From assembly GCA_965248235.1 (NCBI GenBank), contig CBDFIU010000003.1:930001-994000 (forward strand): a DNA stretch of 64,000 bases, written 5' to 3'. The notes under the pieces were generated by a model. That model made no database searches, was not told the origin of the DNA, and was given only the letters and a program-made list of their open reading frames with translations. Both the position numbers and the translations under genes were made by a program. This document shows, one piece after another, positions 47,487 through 55,510 of the stretch. The stretch's first letter is position 1. The number at the start of each line of letters is the position of its first letter. The DNA is from UBA6623 sp965248235. Lineage in GTDB: Bacteria > Acidobacteriota > Terriglobia > Bryobacterales > UBA6623.

Positions 47487-48323
47487 ATGCTCCTGCCTAG
47501 TGAACAAATCCGACAGGCTGTCCAGGACGCACTGCGCAAGTCGAAGATGGGTGCACGCCGGTTCGAGGGGGCGCATGGCTTACAGCTGTGGGCACTACGT
47601 GGTCTCCTGGACCCCACGCGCAAGCAATCTCCCTCTATCGACCGAGCCATCGAAATTTGCAAAGCCATCGGCTTAGCAATCCACATCGGCCCGCCCCGCG
47701 AGCCTTCCACCCCCTCGCCCTCCGCCCCCACCGGGGCGGCGAAAGCCATCAGACAGCGGTTCTCCAACGAGGACTTGCGCAGGGAGATAAACGCCGCACG
47801 CAGCGAAATGGCGGAGGCCCTGGATGAGGTGATCTCGCGGTTGCCGCGCCCGGTCCAAGGTCTCGATGCACTTGCCGAGCCGGAGTCAGGCAAGGTTGTC
47901 GAATTCCCCGACCCCGACGCCGAGATTTGCGGCCTCCCCTACCGTGTCAACGTAGGCGGAGCGGCCGGGCCGGGTGCGTTCGTGGACGATGAGAACGTCA
48001 TCAAGTTGATCGGCTTCCGCCGCGACTGGCTGCGCAAGCATGGCATCAACCCCGACAAGTGCAGCCTGATCGACGTGCTGGGGAATTCGATGGAGCCGGA
48101 GCTGCGGGACAAAGCGATCATCCTAATCGATCACCAGCGGACCCGTCGCCTCGCCGGACGCATCTTCGCCGTGCGCTCCGACGACGGTTTGCAAATCAAG
48201 AGGCTGGAGCACGACAACCACGACTGGCTACTGGTAAGCGACCACAAGCGCTACAAGCCGGTCAGGTGGCCGAGGGAAGCGGAGGTCATCGGCCAAGTGA
48301 TGTGGACGGGGAGGACGCTGTGA
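47487..48323 (+). CDS. CI/LexA-like phage repressor, S24 peptidase type
   Basis: 278 residues from ATG 47487. The N-terminal HTH region is SEQIRQAVQDALRKSKMGAR, and a Pro/Ser-rich linker follows. The C-terminal S24 domain has the catalytic Ser201 in VLGNSMEPEL and Lys238 in GLQIKRLE. Proteins of this type hold the prophage silent and self-cleave on RecA-ssDNA activation; the cleavage site should lie in the linker or around YRVNVGGAAGPGAF, where an Ala-Gly or similar pair is expected. Both catalytic residues are intact. It is divergent from the Cro-like gene across the operator region. Confidence 0.85.
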   Translation: MLLPSEQIRQAVQDALRKSKMGARRFEGAHGLQLWALRGLLDPTRKQSPSIDRAIEICKAIGLAIHIGPPREPSTPSPSAPTGAAKAIRQRFSNEDLRREINAARSEMAEALDEVISRLPRPVQGLDALAEPESGKVVEFPDPDAEICGLPYRVNVGGAAGPGAFVDDENVIKLIGFRRDWLRKHGINPDKCSLIDVLGNSMEPELRDKAIILIDHQRTRRLAGRIFAVRSDDGLQIKRLEHDNHDWLLVSDHKRYKPVRWPREAEVIGQVMWTGRTL

Positions 48324-48337
48324 GGCCCAGAGCAGCG

Positions 48338-48421
48338 ATGAAGCAAACGAGATGGATGATCGCCCTTGCGACTCTGGCGCTTGGTGGATGCAGCCCGAAC
48401 TGGAACTCGGAAGACTATTAG
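48338..48421 (+). CDS. 27-residue lipoprotein
   Basis: The open frame MKQTRWMIALATLALGGCSP plus seven residues has a textbook lipoprotein signal with lipobox LGGC and leaves a mature peptide of only about ten residues. It starts 15 nt after the repressor stop and would be co-transcribed with it in the lysogen. Such tiny lipoproteins include phage lysis and entry-exclusion lipopeptides. It is supported only by the signal and context. Confidence 0.5.
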   Translation: MKQTRWMIALATLALGGCSPNWNSEDY

Positions 48422-48468
48422 GATTGCCATCCTAGCGACTTACCATTCGTCCACCATGCCTCCGAAGG

Positions 48469-48494
48469 CCGGGAGGGGCATACACCCCTCCCGG
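48469..48494 (+). terminator. Strong hairpin after the repressor operon
   Basis: Perfect 10-bp stem CCGGGAGGGG-CATACA-CCCCTCCCGG. No T run follows, so it may be an attenuator or RNA-stabilising hairpin rather than a simple terminator. It separates the repressor transcript from the next promoter at 48512. Confidence 0.5.
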
Positions 48495-48511
48495 ATGCTC
48501 TCCATAAGCTA

Positions 48512-48540
48512 TTGACTGGTGGCCCCCGAATCCGTACAAT
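48512..48540 (+). promoter_or_regulatory. Strong sigma70-type promoter
   Basis: TTGACT, exact 17-nt spacer, TACAAT. It reads into a stretch with no open frame that ends in a rho-independent terminator at 48606-48646, so it probably drives a small RNA. Confidence 0.7.
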
Positions 48541-48546
48541 AGAAAA

Positions 48547-48646
48547 GAAGCCTGGGCGCATAGCGCCTCCTTGATTGACATCGACATTGATTGAGTAAGG
48601 GCTTTGGGGGCAATTGGTTTCCGCCGGTCGCCCCCTTTAATTTGTT
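48547..48646 (+). ncRNA. Candidate small RNA with its own promoter and terminator
   Basis: The expected transcript is about 100 nt. It starts 6-7 nt after the TACAAT -10 and ends at a terminator with GGGGGC (48606-48611) pairing with GCCCCC (48630-48635) followed by TTTAATTTGTT. It contains no ATG and no coding-like frame. It is intergenic within the prophage, between the repressor operon and a convergent cargo gene, and would be expressed in the lysogen. No known RNA family is recognised. Confidence 0.5.
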
Positions 48647-48683
48647 CTTCTATCCCGCCGTGCTTGATCTAAGTTTAGTAATA

Positions 48684-49070
48684 TCAGACAGTTTCCCCTG
48701 CCGGTTCGTCCTTTAGGGCCTCCTTGGGTATCTGAATCGCGAACCATCCTTCCTCTGACCATTCGGCTGGCATGGAGCGTGTTTCGCTGTAGTCATATCC
48801 AATCCAGTCAAGAAACGTCTTCGCAGAGAACGCAGATCCATTCCCCTTCTTGGCGTAGCTGACCCGGTAGGCGCGAGAGTCCTTCTTTGTGATGGGGCGA
48901 ATCGCTAAAGTTGATGTGTCCTTGTCCCACATCAGAAGCACCAACTCAACGGCTCCCTGGTTCAACCTATTTGTGGCCGACTGGTTTAGGCCGATCCTGC
49001 CCAGCTTGTTCACGGAAATAGCAGGATCGCCACTGCGGATCACTTTTCTGGTGAAGATTTCAAAAGGCAT
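48684..49070 (-). CDS. Prophage cargo protein of unknown function, intact copy
   Basis: 128 residues: MPFEIFTRKVIRSGDPAISV, then KLGRIGLNQSATNRLNQGAV. Next come strand-rich VELVLLMWDKDTSTLAIRPI, a lysine-rich SRAYRVSYAKKGNGS and a C-terminus with EEGWFAIQIPKEAL. It is predicted alpha/beta, without signal or membrane segment. I do not recognise the family. It has a private promoter (49112-49140) and an AGGAG RBS, so it is expressed separately from the head genes, as lysogenic-conversion genes are. A decayed duplicate lies upstream. Confidence 0.65.
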   Translation of the reverse strand: MPFEIFTRKVIRSGDPAISVNKLGRIGLNQSATNRLNQGAVELVLLMWDKDTSTLAIRPITKKDSRAYRVSYAKKGNGSAFSAKTFLDWIGYDYSETRSMPAEWSEEGWFAIQIPKEALKDEPAGETV

Positions 49071-49111
49071 AGCACAACGCTCCTAGGGGACAATTGACTT
49101 CGACATCTGTA

Positions 49112-49140
49112 ACCATAGCAGCCCACCCCAAGCTTGTCAA
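49112..49140 (-). promoter_or_regulatory. Promoter of the 48684-49070 gene
   Basis: Minus strand: TTGACA (49140-49135), 17-nt spacer, TATGGT (49117-49112), 42 nt before the ATG. The duplicated unit has the same promoter as TTGACA (49714-49709) with an 18-nt spacer and TACAAC (49690-49685). Confidence 0.65.
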
Positions 49141-49225
49141 GCAGTTATTTGCTTCGTCCTCCCTGTTCCAATAGTTCGGTCTACGGATCATACTTGCAGC
49201 TTCGCAATCTCAAGTCTGCTCAGTC

Positions 49226-49647
49226 TTATCCCGCTGTGCTTGATCTAAGTTTAGTAATATCAGACAGTTGCCCCTGCCGTTCGTCCTTTAGGGCCTCCTT
49301 GGGTATCTGAATCGCGAACCATCCTTCCTCTGACCATTCGGCTGGCATGGAGCGTGTTTCGCTGTAGTCATATCCAATCCAGTCAAGAAACGTCTTCGCA
49401 GAGAACGCAGATCTATTCCCCGTCTTGGCGTAGCTGACCCGGTAGGCGCGAGAGTCCTTCTTTGTGATGGGGCGAATCGCTAAAGTTGATGTGTCCTTGT
49501 CCCACATCAGTGAAGCACCAACTCAACGGCTCCCTGGTTCAACCTATTTGTGGCCGACTGGTTTAGGCCGATCCTGCCCAGCTTGTTCACGGAAATAGCA
49601 GGATCGCCACTGCGGATCACTTTTCTGGTGAAGATTTTAAAAGGCAT
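49226..49647 (-). pseudogene. Decayed duplicate of the 48684-49070 gene
   Basis: It starts with the same MPFKIFTRKVIRSG-like sequence at ATG 49647. It is frameshifted near 49508-49512 by a TG insertion relative to copy 1, resumes MWDKDTSTLAIRPITKKDSR in a new frame, and then ends in a changed tail (ERQGQLSDITKL) because one G is missing near 49280. The protein is not expected to be functional. Confidence 0.75.
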
Positions 49648-49819
49648 AGCACAACGCTCCTAGGGGACATCGACGTCTGTAATTGTTGTAGCAGCCCACC
49701 CCAAAGCTTGTCAAGGAGTGATTTGATTCGTCCTCCCTGTTCCAGTAGTTCGGTCTACGGATCGTCCTGCAGCCATGTAGAAAAAATCCATCCTGGGGTG
49801 CGTGATGCGGACGCGCATG

Positions 49820-50212
49820 TTAGGCCGCCTCGCTCACGCCGGCAACGGATTCGTCGTCGTCGGGCAGCTCCGCCAGGTCGATTACGCCCGCGCCGTGCAT
49901 GTTGCGCAAGGCGATGAAGACGAGCTTGGCGTCGTCCTCCTTGAAGAGGGTCGCGTTCTGCCCGAACTTGAAGCCCTTGTCCTCGATCGTGATCGCGGTT
50001 GCTTGCTCGGCGATCGCCGCGTTCGAGCCGAAGCTGAGCGCCTTGCCGGCCTCGGTCACGCCGTCGACCGCGATGGCGAGAATGCCCGCGGCCTTGTGGT
50101 TCATTACCACGACCACCGCCGGACGCCAGCCGATCCGCACGCGGTAGTCCTTGGCGGCGGCGGTGGACTGCTGCCCCACGCGGATGATCTTGACTTGCTC
50201 GTGAGCTATCAT
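49820..50212 (-). CDS. Small head-associated protein, prophage
   Basis: 130 residues, beta-rich (YRVRIGWRPAVVVVMNHKAA, AITIEDKGFKFGQNATLFKE) with an acidic C-terminal segment (LPDDDESVAG). It follows the major capsid gene by 52 nt in the same operon, the usual place of a capsid decoration or head-completion protein. That role is inferred from position only. It is the last clear head gene before the tandem duplication. Confidence 0.6.
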   Translation of the reverse strand: MIAHEQVKIIRVGQQSTAAAKDYRVRIGWRPAVVVVMNHKAAGILAIAVDGVTEAGKALSFGSNAAIAEQATAITIEDKGFKFGQNATLFKEDDAKLVFIALRNMHGAGVIDLAELPDDDESVAGVSEAA

Positions 50213-50264
50213 CTGTGCCTCCTCTAGAAAAGATCGACGCCAACATCAAGGCGATCGAAACCCT

Positions 50265-51296
50265 CTACTGTGCGCAAGCGACTTCGAGCCGCCGCATCCA
50301 TGCTTCGTTCAACACCAGGCAGGCGAAGTACATCTTCCAGGCCGCGGTGCCGCGCTGGGCCATCGGATCGCCGCCGCGGGGAACATCCGGGTTCAGCACC
50401 ATCGGCTTGATGGCGTTTTTGCCGCGCAGCGGAATGCACCCGAACGCCTCCCGGCCCAGATAGAGCGCCGGATAGACGTCGAAATTGGTGCCGTCGTTGC
50501 GGAACGCCGCCGCGTGGGTGCCGATGGCCGCGCCCTTGCCCACGAACGGCGTCAGGTCGGGGCTGGCGACGTAGCGGATCTCCTCGAAGTTGCCGACTTC
50601 GTGCGGCGATACCGGCATTTGGCTGCCATACCTCGAGACCGGAACGAAAGCGTTGTTCTGGTTTCCGCCCGCCAGCTCCCTCACTGTCGAGATCATGTCG
50701 GTGTGGACGATGCCGAAGTAGCAGGCCTCGATCGGGTAGGTCTCGTAATCCTCCGAGCCCGACAGGATCGAGGTGAACTTCTTGGCCTTTTGGCGGTGCA
50801 GGGCCGAGACGACCGAGCGCTGTTTGGCGGCGCTGAGCAGAGCGGTTTGGTTGACCGCCGTGCGCGAGGCAACGGCGCCGCCGTACTGCACGTTGGTGCC
50901 CGCCCGCACGATGCCCCAGGTCAGCGCCTCCCTCGTCTCGCCGGCCTGCTCGCCCTGGCGCTCCACGATGTCGCGCAGCACGTTGTCCTTCGACGTATCC
51001 TGCACCACGTCCGTGATCCCGACCCAGTCGCCGTACTGTTGAATCTGCGCGGAGATCGTGTCGTACCCGAAATCGGAACCTTGCGGCGTGACGCCCTCGA
51101 CCAGCGGAATGGTCTTGGGTTGGAAAGGCTGAGAGCGCCGGAACTCGATGACCTTGGTCTGTTTCTTGGGGAGCGGCTTGGTCAGCCCGAAGCGCTCCAG
51201 AATAATCACCGGCATGGCGTGCGAGAGCAGCTTGCGGCTGTACCAGCCGGCCGTGGCGTTCCCGATATCCCCGTAGGTGTTCAATCCTTGTGGCAT
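50265..51296 (-). CDS. N4-gp56-type major capsid protein
   Basis: 343 residues. The opening WYSRKLLSHAMPVIILERFG, then TKPLPKKQTKVIEFRR, and the block PLVEGVTPQGSDFGYDTISA, then IQQYGDWVGITDVV, are diagnostic of the N4-gp56 family of HK97-fold capsid proteins. It forms the icosahedral shell. The frame is complete. It follows the scaffold gene, and no capsid protease gene is seen, consistent with a separate scaffold. Confidence 0.85.
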   Translation of the reverse strand: MPQGLNTYGDIGNATAGWYSRKLLSHAMPVIILERFGLTKPLPKKQTKVIEFRRSQPFQPKTIPLVEGVTPQGSDFGYDTISAQIQQYGDWVGITDVVQDTSKDNVLRDIVERQGEQAGETREALTWGIVRAGTNVQYGGAVASRTAVNQTALLSAAKQRSVVSALHRQKAKKFTSILSGSEDYETYPIEACYFGIVHTDMISTVRELAGGNQNNAFVPVSRYGSQMPVSPHEVGNFEEIRYVASPDLTPFVGKGAAIGTHAAAFRNDGTNFDVYPALYLGREAFGCIPLRGKNAIKPMVLNPDVPRGGDPMAQRGTAAWKMYFACLVLNEAWMRRLEVACAQ

Positions 51297-51378
51297 GTAG
51301 AAATCTCCTCGTGGGCCGGCTCACACACCCGCACTTCCGGTAGCAAGACCGGGCACGGCGCGATGATCCGTCCGTTCT

Positions 51379-52455
51379 TTACGCCGCTCGGAACTGCCCG
51401 TTGGCGGCCCGCGGCTGACGGTTCATGTATGTTTTGGTTTCGCGTCCGGCTTCGTCCCACCCATCGTCGAAGCTGTCCGCCGCGCCCCTGATTTTCGGAG
51501 CGGAAGCGGATGAAGCACTCGGCACGCCCGCCGCCGACGCGAGTTGCGCGGCGCGGCGTTTCGATGGGGCGGGGAGTAGGGCCGGTACGCTGGTGTCAGC
51601 TTGCTCTCTGCCGGGCCCTTGCGGGGACGGCGAGCCATTCACTGACGATCGGAACGAGGAGAGCATTTCAATCAGATCGACGGGGTTATCGGTTTGCTGG
51701 AAAGCGGCCTGCCGGTATCCGGGCTGTTGGTCCATCCATCGGGTAAACTCTTCGCTCCCGATGTCTTCCCTCCAGCCAGGCACCGCTTGGTCCACTTCCG
51801 CCAGCTTCGCCTCGAATCCCAGCCGCCGTTCGGCATCGACGCGCTCGGCCAGTTTCAGCTCGGTTTCGTCAAGCCGGGCCTGAAACGGGGTGAGCACCTC
51901 TTCCAGCGATTCCGCCAGGTCGGGATCGACGTCACGCACGCCCTTCAACCGCTCCGCCAGGGGAGGCGCCGTCGCGCCTTCCTGTGGTTGCCGCGGAGCA
52001 GTACTGAGGGGGGCTCGAACGCCGGCCGTCCCGGTGGGGATCACCTGTTGCCGGACTTCTGAGGCTTGGATTCGCCTGAGCCTGCCTTCTGCTGCTCTTA
52101 ACTCTTGCTCGTTCTTGGCGAAATCCTTCTTGAGATCCTCGTACTTCTGCTTGAGGTCCTCGAGGGAGGTCTCCGCCTGCTCCGGGCCTTCTTCAGACGG
52201 GGGAGGTCCGGGGGTCCCCGTGTCCTCCGCCGGGAGGGCGGAAGACGCTTCCGGCTCTGGATCTACCTCACCGCCGGCGGACGAGGGGTCCGGGGACGGC
52301 TCGGTTTCAGGGGGTCGATCCGAGGTGGAAGCGGAATCGGCTGCCGGGGCCTTCGGCCCGCTAGAAGCCGCATCCCAGCCGGAGGCAAACTGCTCCTCAG
52401 CAGCTTGAGTCTGCCCGGGATCTACTTCGGCTTCGTGGCTTTCGGGAGCCTGCAT
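51379..52455 (-). CDS. Putative head scaffold protein
   Basis: 358 residues, strongly acidic and Pro/Ser/Ala-rich at the N-terminus (SSAGGEVDPEPEASSALPAE). A coiled coil follows (SLEDLKQKYEDLKKDFAKNE, then QELRAAEGRLRRIQ) and a basic C-terminus (ETKTYMNRQPRAANGQFRAA). This composition and its place between portal and capsid genes fit a scaffold that directs capsid assembly. The basic tail is a plausible capsid-contact element. There is no sequence motif that proves the role. Confidence 0.7.
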   Translation of the reverse strand: MQAPESHEAEVDPGQTQAAEEQFASGWDAASSGPKAPAADSASTSDRPPETEPSPDPSSAGGEVDPEPEASSALPAEDTGTPGPPPSEEGPEQAETSLEDLKQKYEDLKKDFAKNEQELRAAEGRLRRIQASEVRQQVIPTGTAGVRAPLSTAPRQPQEGATAPPLAERLKGVRDVDPDLAESLEEVLTPFQARLDETELKLAERVDAERRLGFEAKLAEVDQAVPGWREDIGSEEFTRWMDQQPGYRQAAFQQTDNPVDLIEMLSSFRSSVNGSPSPQGPGREQADTSVPALLPAPSKRRAAQLASAAGVPSASSASAPKIRGAADSFDDGWDEAGRETKTYMNRQPRAANGQFRAA

Positions 52456-52500
52456 CGATTCCTGAACTCACGATGGCATACCTCATGTAAAAAATCAAGT

Positions 52501-52686
52501 CTATAGTGAAATGTTTTGGGTTTCAGGCAGGTTACGCAGTCTGCGAAGGGTTTCGAGCTGCCCCCGGATGAACTGCGTCTTGCGCTCCTCGGTCGTCTCC
52601 GAGCACAAGGCCTTGGTCAGACTCTTCTCTTGCTCCGCGATGTGGCTGAGCAGAGCCTGCCAGGTCGAACTGTCGATGTCGATCAT
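52501..52686 (-). CDS. Small helical protein between portal and scaffold
   Basis: 61 residues from ATG 52686, which overlaps the portal stop codon as TGATG. It is helical (WQALLSHIAEQEKSLTKALC, GQLETLRRLRNLPE). It could be a head-completion or chaperone-like protein. It is not recognised, and the role is inferred only from its place in the head operon. Confidence 0.55.
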   Translation of the reverse strand: MIDIDSSTWQALLSHIAEQEKSLTKALCSETTEERKTQFIRGQLETLRRLRNLPETQNISL

Positions 52687-54758
52687 CACAAACCCGATCC
52701 GTGGCGGTCCTTGTGGGCGATCTCGGCCGCCATCAGCCGCTCCTTGCTCTGCATCTGGACCCGCACCTTCTCGAGATCAGCGGCGATCTTCTCGACCGAC
52801 ATCTCCTGCTGGGTTGCCAGCCGCAAGACCTCGGTCTGCATCTGCATCTCGACCACCCGCAAGGCGTTGTCGAGCTTCATCTGCTCCAGCTGGAGCTTCA
52901 ATTCGGTCTCGGGATCGGGCCGGCCGGCTTCCTCCTGGTCGAGCTGCTTGATCTCTTCCTCGGTCAGCACCGCTTCGTCTTTGGACAGCTGAAGCGCCTG
53001 GAACAGCCGCCGGGCCAGCGCGGGCACCCGGATCAGCTTCCCCAGCAAGGGATTCGTCGCCGCCAGATTGAGAATCATCAGCAGGTTCTGGGCCTGCAGC
53101 TCCCTGACCAGCAGCACCGAGGAACCGCGCGCCGACACCTGCATGTCCCCCTTGATCTCGTCCTTGGGCGAAAACTGCATGTTCCAGTTGTAGAGCCGCC
53201 GGATGTTGGGGATCGTGAACTCGGCGTCGAAACCGCGGGCGGCGTTGCGGAACACGATGTTGACGGCGTTGACCAGCAGGCTCATGCCGTGCGCCGTCTG
53301 CGTGACGTGCGCCCCCTGGTCGCCCTGGGCGATCAGCGGCAGGTTCGTCTCGTCGTCGGAAAACGACCGCGCCATCTCGATGATCCTCGACAGCTCCTGG
53401 GTCGAGCCGTCGAGCTTGACGGCTTCGATGGCCGGCCGCTCGGTCTCGACGTCGCGGTACCAGACCTTGCGCGGCCGGATCGACCAGTCGCCGTCCGCCG
53501 GCCGGATGGCGCCGCGGTCCAAGATGAACATCGGCACGCCCGAGAGCGACCCGTTCTCGATCGTCATGCGCCAGGCGGCATTGAGCGCCTTCTGCGGGTC
53601 GCGCATCATCGTCGGGATGCCGTCGCCCCCCAGCCCCGTCGCCTGCGGGTCGAGCCGGAAGATCGAATACACCGGCTCTTCCGAATCCAGGTGATGAATG
53701 CCGAAGCGCAGGATGCGGTCCTGGGAGAACCAGATCACCCCCTCGATGCCGCTGAGCGGATCGGCGCTCATGTCCACCGTGTCCAGGATGTCGCCCTTAT
53801 CGTACTTTCGACACAGCACCTCGAGCGTTTCCGCCGGAATCGGCCCGTGATACTCGAACACGTTATAGCGCCCCTCGGCCCCTTCCTCTCCCTGGTCGCT
53901 GATGGCGCGCAGGCACTTCGTGTAGTCGCTGAACTCGCCCGGCTCGGGATCCTCCTTCAAGAGCCGGCGGATCGGATCGGCGAGGAAACCGCGGCGTCCG
54001 GCCAGCCTCTGGAGCGCCTTGCGGCTCATGCGGTGCAGCTCGAAGACGAACTCCGCGTCCTCCATCGACGCCGCGTTCATGTCGGGAAAGAAGTTCCACG
54101 CGTCGACCCATTCGAAAGCGGGCCTGGGGTCGCCCTCTCGCTCGATTTTCCACTCCTCAGCGTCCAAGCCCCACTGCTGCCGCTGGCGCCAGTCGGCGAA
54201 CGGCCCCTTCGCCACGCCCGTGCCCAGCAGGCAGGCCTGGTCGATTACCTTGCGGCCGATTTCCGCGTAGCCCGACTCTTCCAGCTGGTCGGCGACCTCC
54301 ATCCGCATCTGGTCCGCCCGCTTGCGGGCTTCCTGGCGGATGGCCTTGGCCTGCTCAATAGCCTGCTGCTCGATCCCGACGGCCTCTTGCCGTTCCTGCG
54401 TCCTCGCGGCGAGCTCCTCGATCTCGGGCGCCGGCGTCGCCTGGATGTCCCAGTTCGGCTCGTCGTTCGGGAACAGAATGTCGTTCAGCCGCGCCCGCAT
54501 GACCCTGGTTTTCGGGCGCGTCAAGTTGACGAACAGCTTCGAAGACCCCTTCTCATCCTCCAGCCGCTTCTCCGTCTCCTCGTCGTAGAAGCCGTAGTAC
54601 TGCCTGGTATCCTCGTACCAGCGCTGCTCGATGACCTGCCGGCGGCGCGCCTGCTCCGCTACCTTGCCGTGGAGTTCAGTCGCGAACGCCGCGCAGGGGT
54701 CGGCGGACTGAACTTCGTTGTTCTCCGGCCCCACTACCGCAACTGCGTCAACCGCCAT
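52686..54758 (-). CDS. Phage portal protein (large, N4/podovirus type)
   Basis: 690 residues. The N-terminus has the portal-typical RQYYGFYDEETEKRLEDEKG, then FVNLTRPKTRVMRARLNDIL. The central wing/stem region is ALNAAWRMTIENGSLSGVPM, and a long C-terminal coiled coil (residues about 590-680) is rich in Gln/Glu. The size and association with an N4-gp56 capsid protein fit the large podovirus portals. It forms the dodecameric DNA channel at one capsid vertex and the docking site for TerL. The start overlaps the TerL stop as TGATG. Confidence 0.8.
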   Translation of the reverse strand: MAVDAVAVVGPENNEVQSADPCAAFATELHGKVAEQARRRQVIEQRWYEDTRQYYGFYDEETEKRLEDEKGSSKLFVNLTRPKTRVMRARLNDILFPNDEPNWDIQATPAPEIEELAARTQERQEAVGIEQQAIEQAKAIRQEARKRADQMRMEVADQLEESGYAEIGRKVIDQACLLGTGVAKGPFADWRQRQQWGLDAEEWKIEREGDPRPAFEWVDAWNFFPDMNAASMEDAEFVFELHRMSRKALQRLAGRRGFLADPIRRLLKEDPEPGEFSDYTKCLRAISDQGEEGAEGRYNVFEYHGPIPAETLEVLCRKYDKGDILDTVDMSADPLSGIEGVIWFSQDRILRFGIHHLDSEEPVYSIFRLDPQATGLGGDGIPTMMRDPQKALNAAWRMTIENGSLSGVPMFILDRGAIRPADGDWSIRPRKVWYRDVETERPAIEAVKLDGSTQELSRIIEMARSFSDDETNLPLIAQGDQGAHVTQTAHGMSLLVNAVNIVFRNAARGFDAEFTIPNIRRLYNWNMQFSPKDEIKGDMQVSARGSSVLLVRELQAQNLLMILNLAATNPLLGKLIRVPALARRLFQALQLSKDEAVLTEEEIKQLDQEEAGRPDPETELKLQLEQMKLDNALRVVEMQMQTEVLRLATQQEMSVEKIAADLEKVRVQMQSKERLMAAEIAHKDRHGSGL

Positions 54759-55510
54759 CAGAATCCCGCCCTTTGGTCGGCCACCCCGCCCGCCATCGTC
54801 CTCATCGGCCCGCCCGTTGCCATCCGCTCGGTCCGCGCCAACCGCAAGCCGCTCATCACCAGATACCTCATGGCGTCCATCAGGTGATCGCTCTTCTTCA
54901 CCACCCGGCCCTTGTCGTCGCGGCGGTAAATCGAGAACTCGAATCGGAAACTCTGCAACGTGCGGAACACCTTCAGCCGCCCCGTCGTCATGCGGTCATA
55001 GCACTCCTGGATGCCCGTCTCGACGCTGTTGTCGGCTTCCTGGAGCCTGAGCCCCGCCCTCCGGTAGCGCTCCATCATCGACACCCCGTCGGCGGGGTTG
55101 GCGCCGATCGAAGAAGGATCGACCACGCCCGGGATCCACTCGCCCCTGGCCTTGACCGCCGCGGCGTGCAGCAGCGGCTCCGCATGCGCCCGGTAGTACT
55201 CCGAGTAGAGATACACCACATCCGAGTCGCGGTCGTGAGCCGCCCATAGCGCCGCCGTGCGTCTCCAGCCCGGATCGAGCGCGTACACCCTAGTCCAGAT
55301 CCCGGGCGGGACGAACGGCTCGACCGTCAGCGCCTCGATGTCCATGGGATAGATCCGCCCGCGCCCCAGCGTCGGCTCGCCCCGGAACCTCGCCGCCCGC
55401 AGATAGGGCGGCGTCGCCTCCCACAGCTCCCGGCGGGCCTTCTTGGTCAGGTGCGGCGCGGCGTCCCAGCCGATCTGGATGGCGTGGCGGGATTGGGAAA
55501 CCTCGGGCAT
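54758..55510 (-). CDS. terL: Terminase large subunit, nuclease part
   Basis: 250 residues from ATG 55510, overlapping the upstream TGA as TGATG. It begins QSRHAIQIGWDAAPHLTKKA and carries the RNase H-like nuclease domain: VYALDPGWRRTAALWAAHDR, WIPGVVDPSSIG, QEADNSVETGIQE and KKSDHLMDAMRYL, with the expected Asp triad. Other terminases have ATPase and nuclease in one chain. The alternative is a frameshift in a single terL, but the TGATG overlap recurs at the next two gene junctions and argues for a true gene split. Confidence 0.8.
   Translation of the reverse strand: MPEVSQSRHAIQIGWDAAPHLTKKARRELWEATPPYLRAARFRGEPTLGRGRIYPMDIEALTVEPFVPPGIWTRVYALDPGWRRTAALWAAHDRDSDVVYLYSEYYRAHAEPLLHAAAVKARGEWIPGVVDPSSIGANPADGVSMMERYRRAGLRLQEADNSVETGIQECYDRMTTGRLKVFRTLQSFRFEFSIYRRDDKGRVVKKSDHLMDAMRYLVMSGLRLARTERMATGGPMRTMAGGVADQRAGF

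Larger units (their letters stand above)
48651..49775. repeat. Tandem duplication of a promoter-gene unit
   Basis: The segment 48651-49200 is repeated at 49227-49775 with high identity. Both begin TATCCCGC-GTGCTTGATC and end at GTTCGGTCTACGGATC plus a short variable tail. Each unit holds one minus-strand gene with its own promoter. The second unit has a 1-nt loss and a 2-nt gain relative to the first. Confidence 0.85.

Noticed and set aside
52701..54887. Long plus-strand open frame of 728 codons opposite the portal gene
   Set aside because: Antisense shadow of the portal; composition is Leu/Arg/Pro/His-biased and no RBS or family match is visible.
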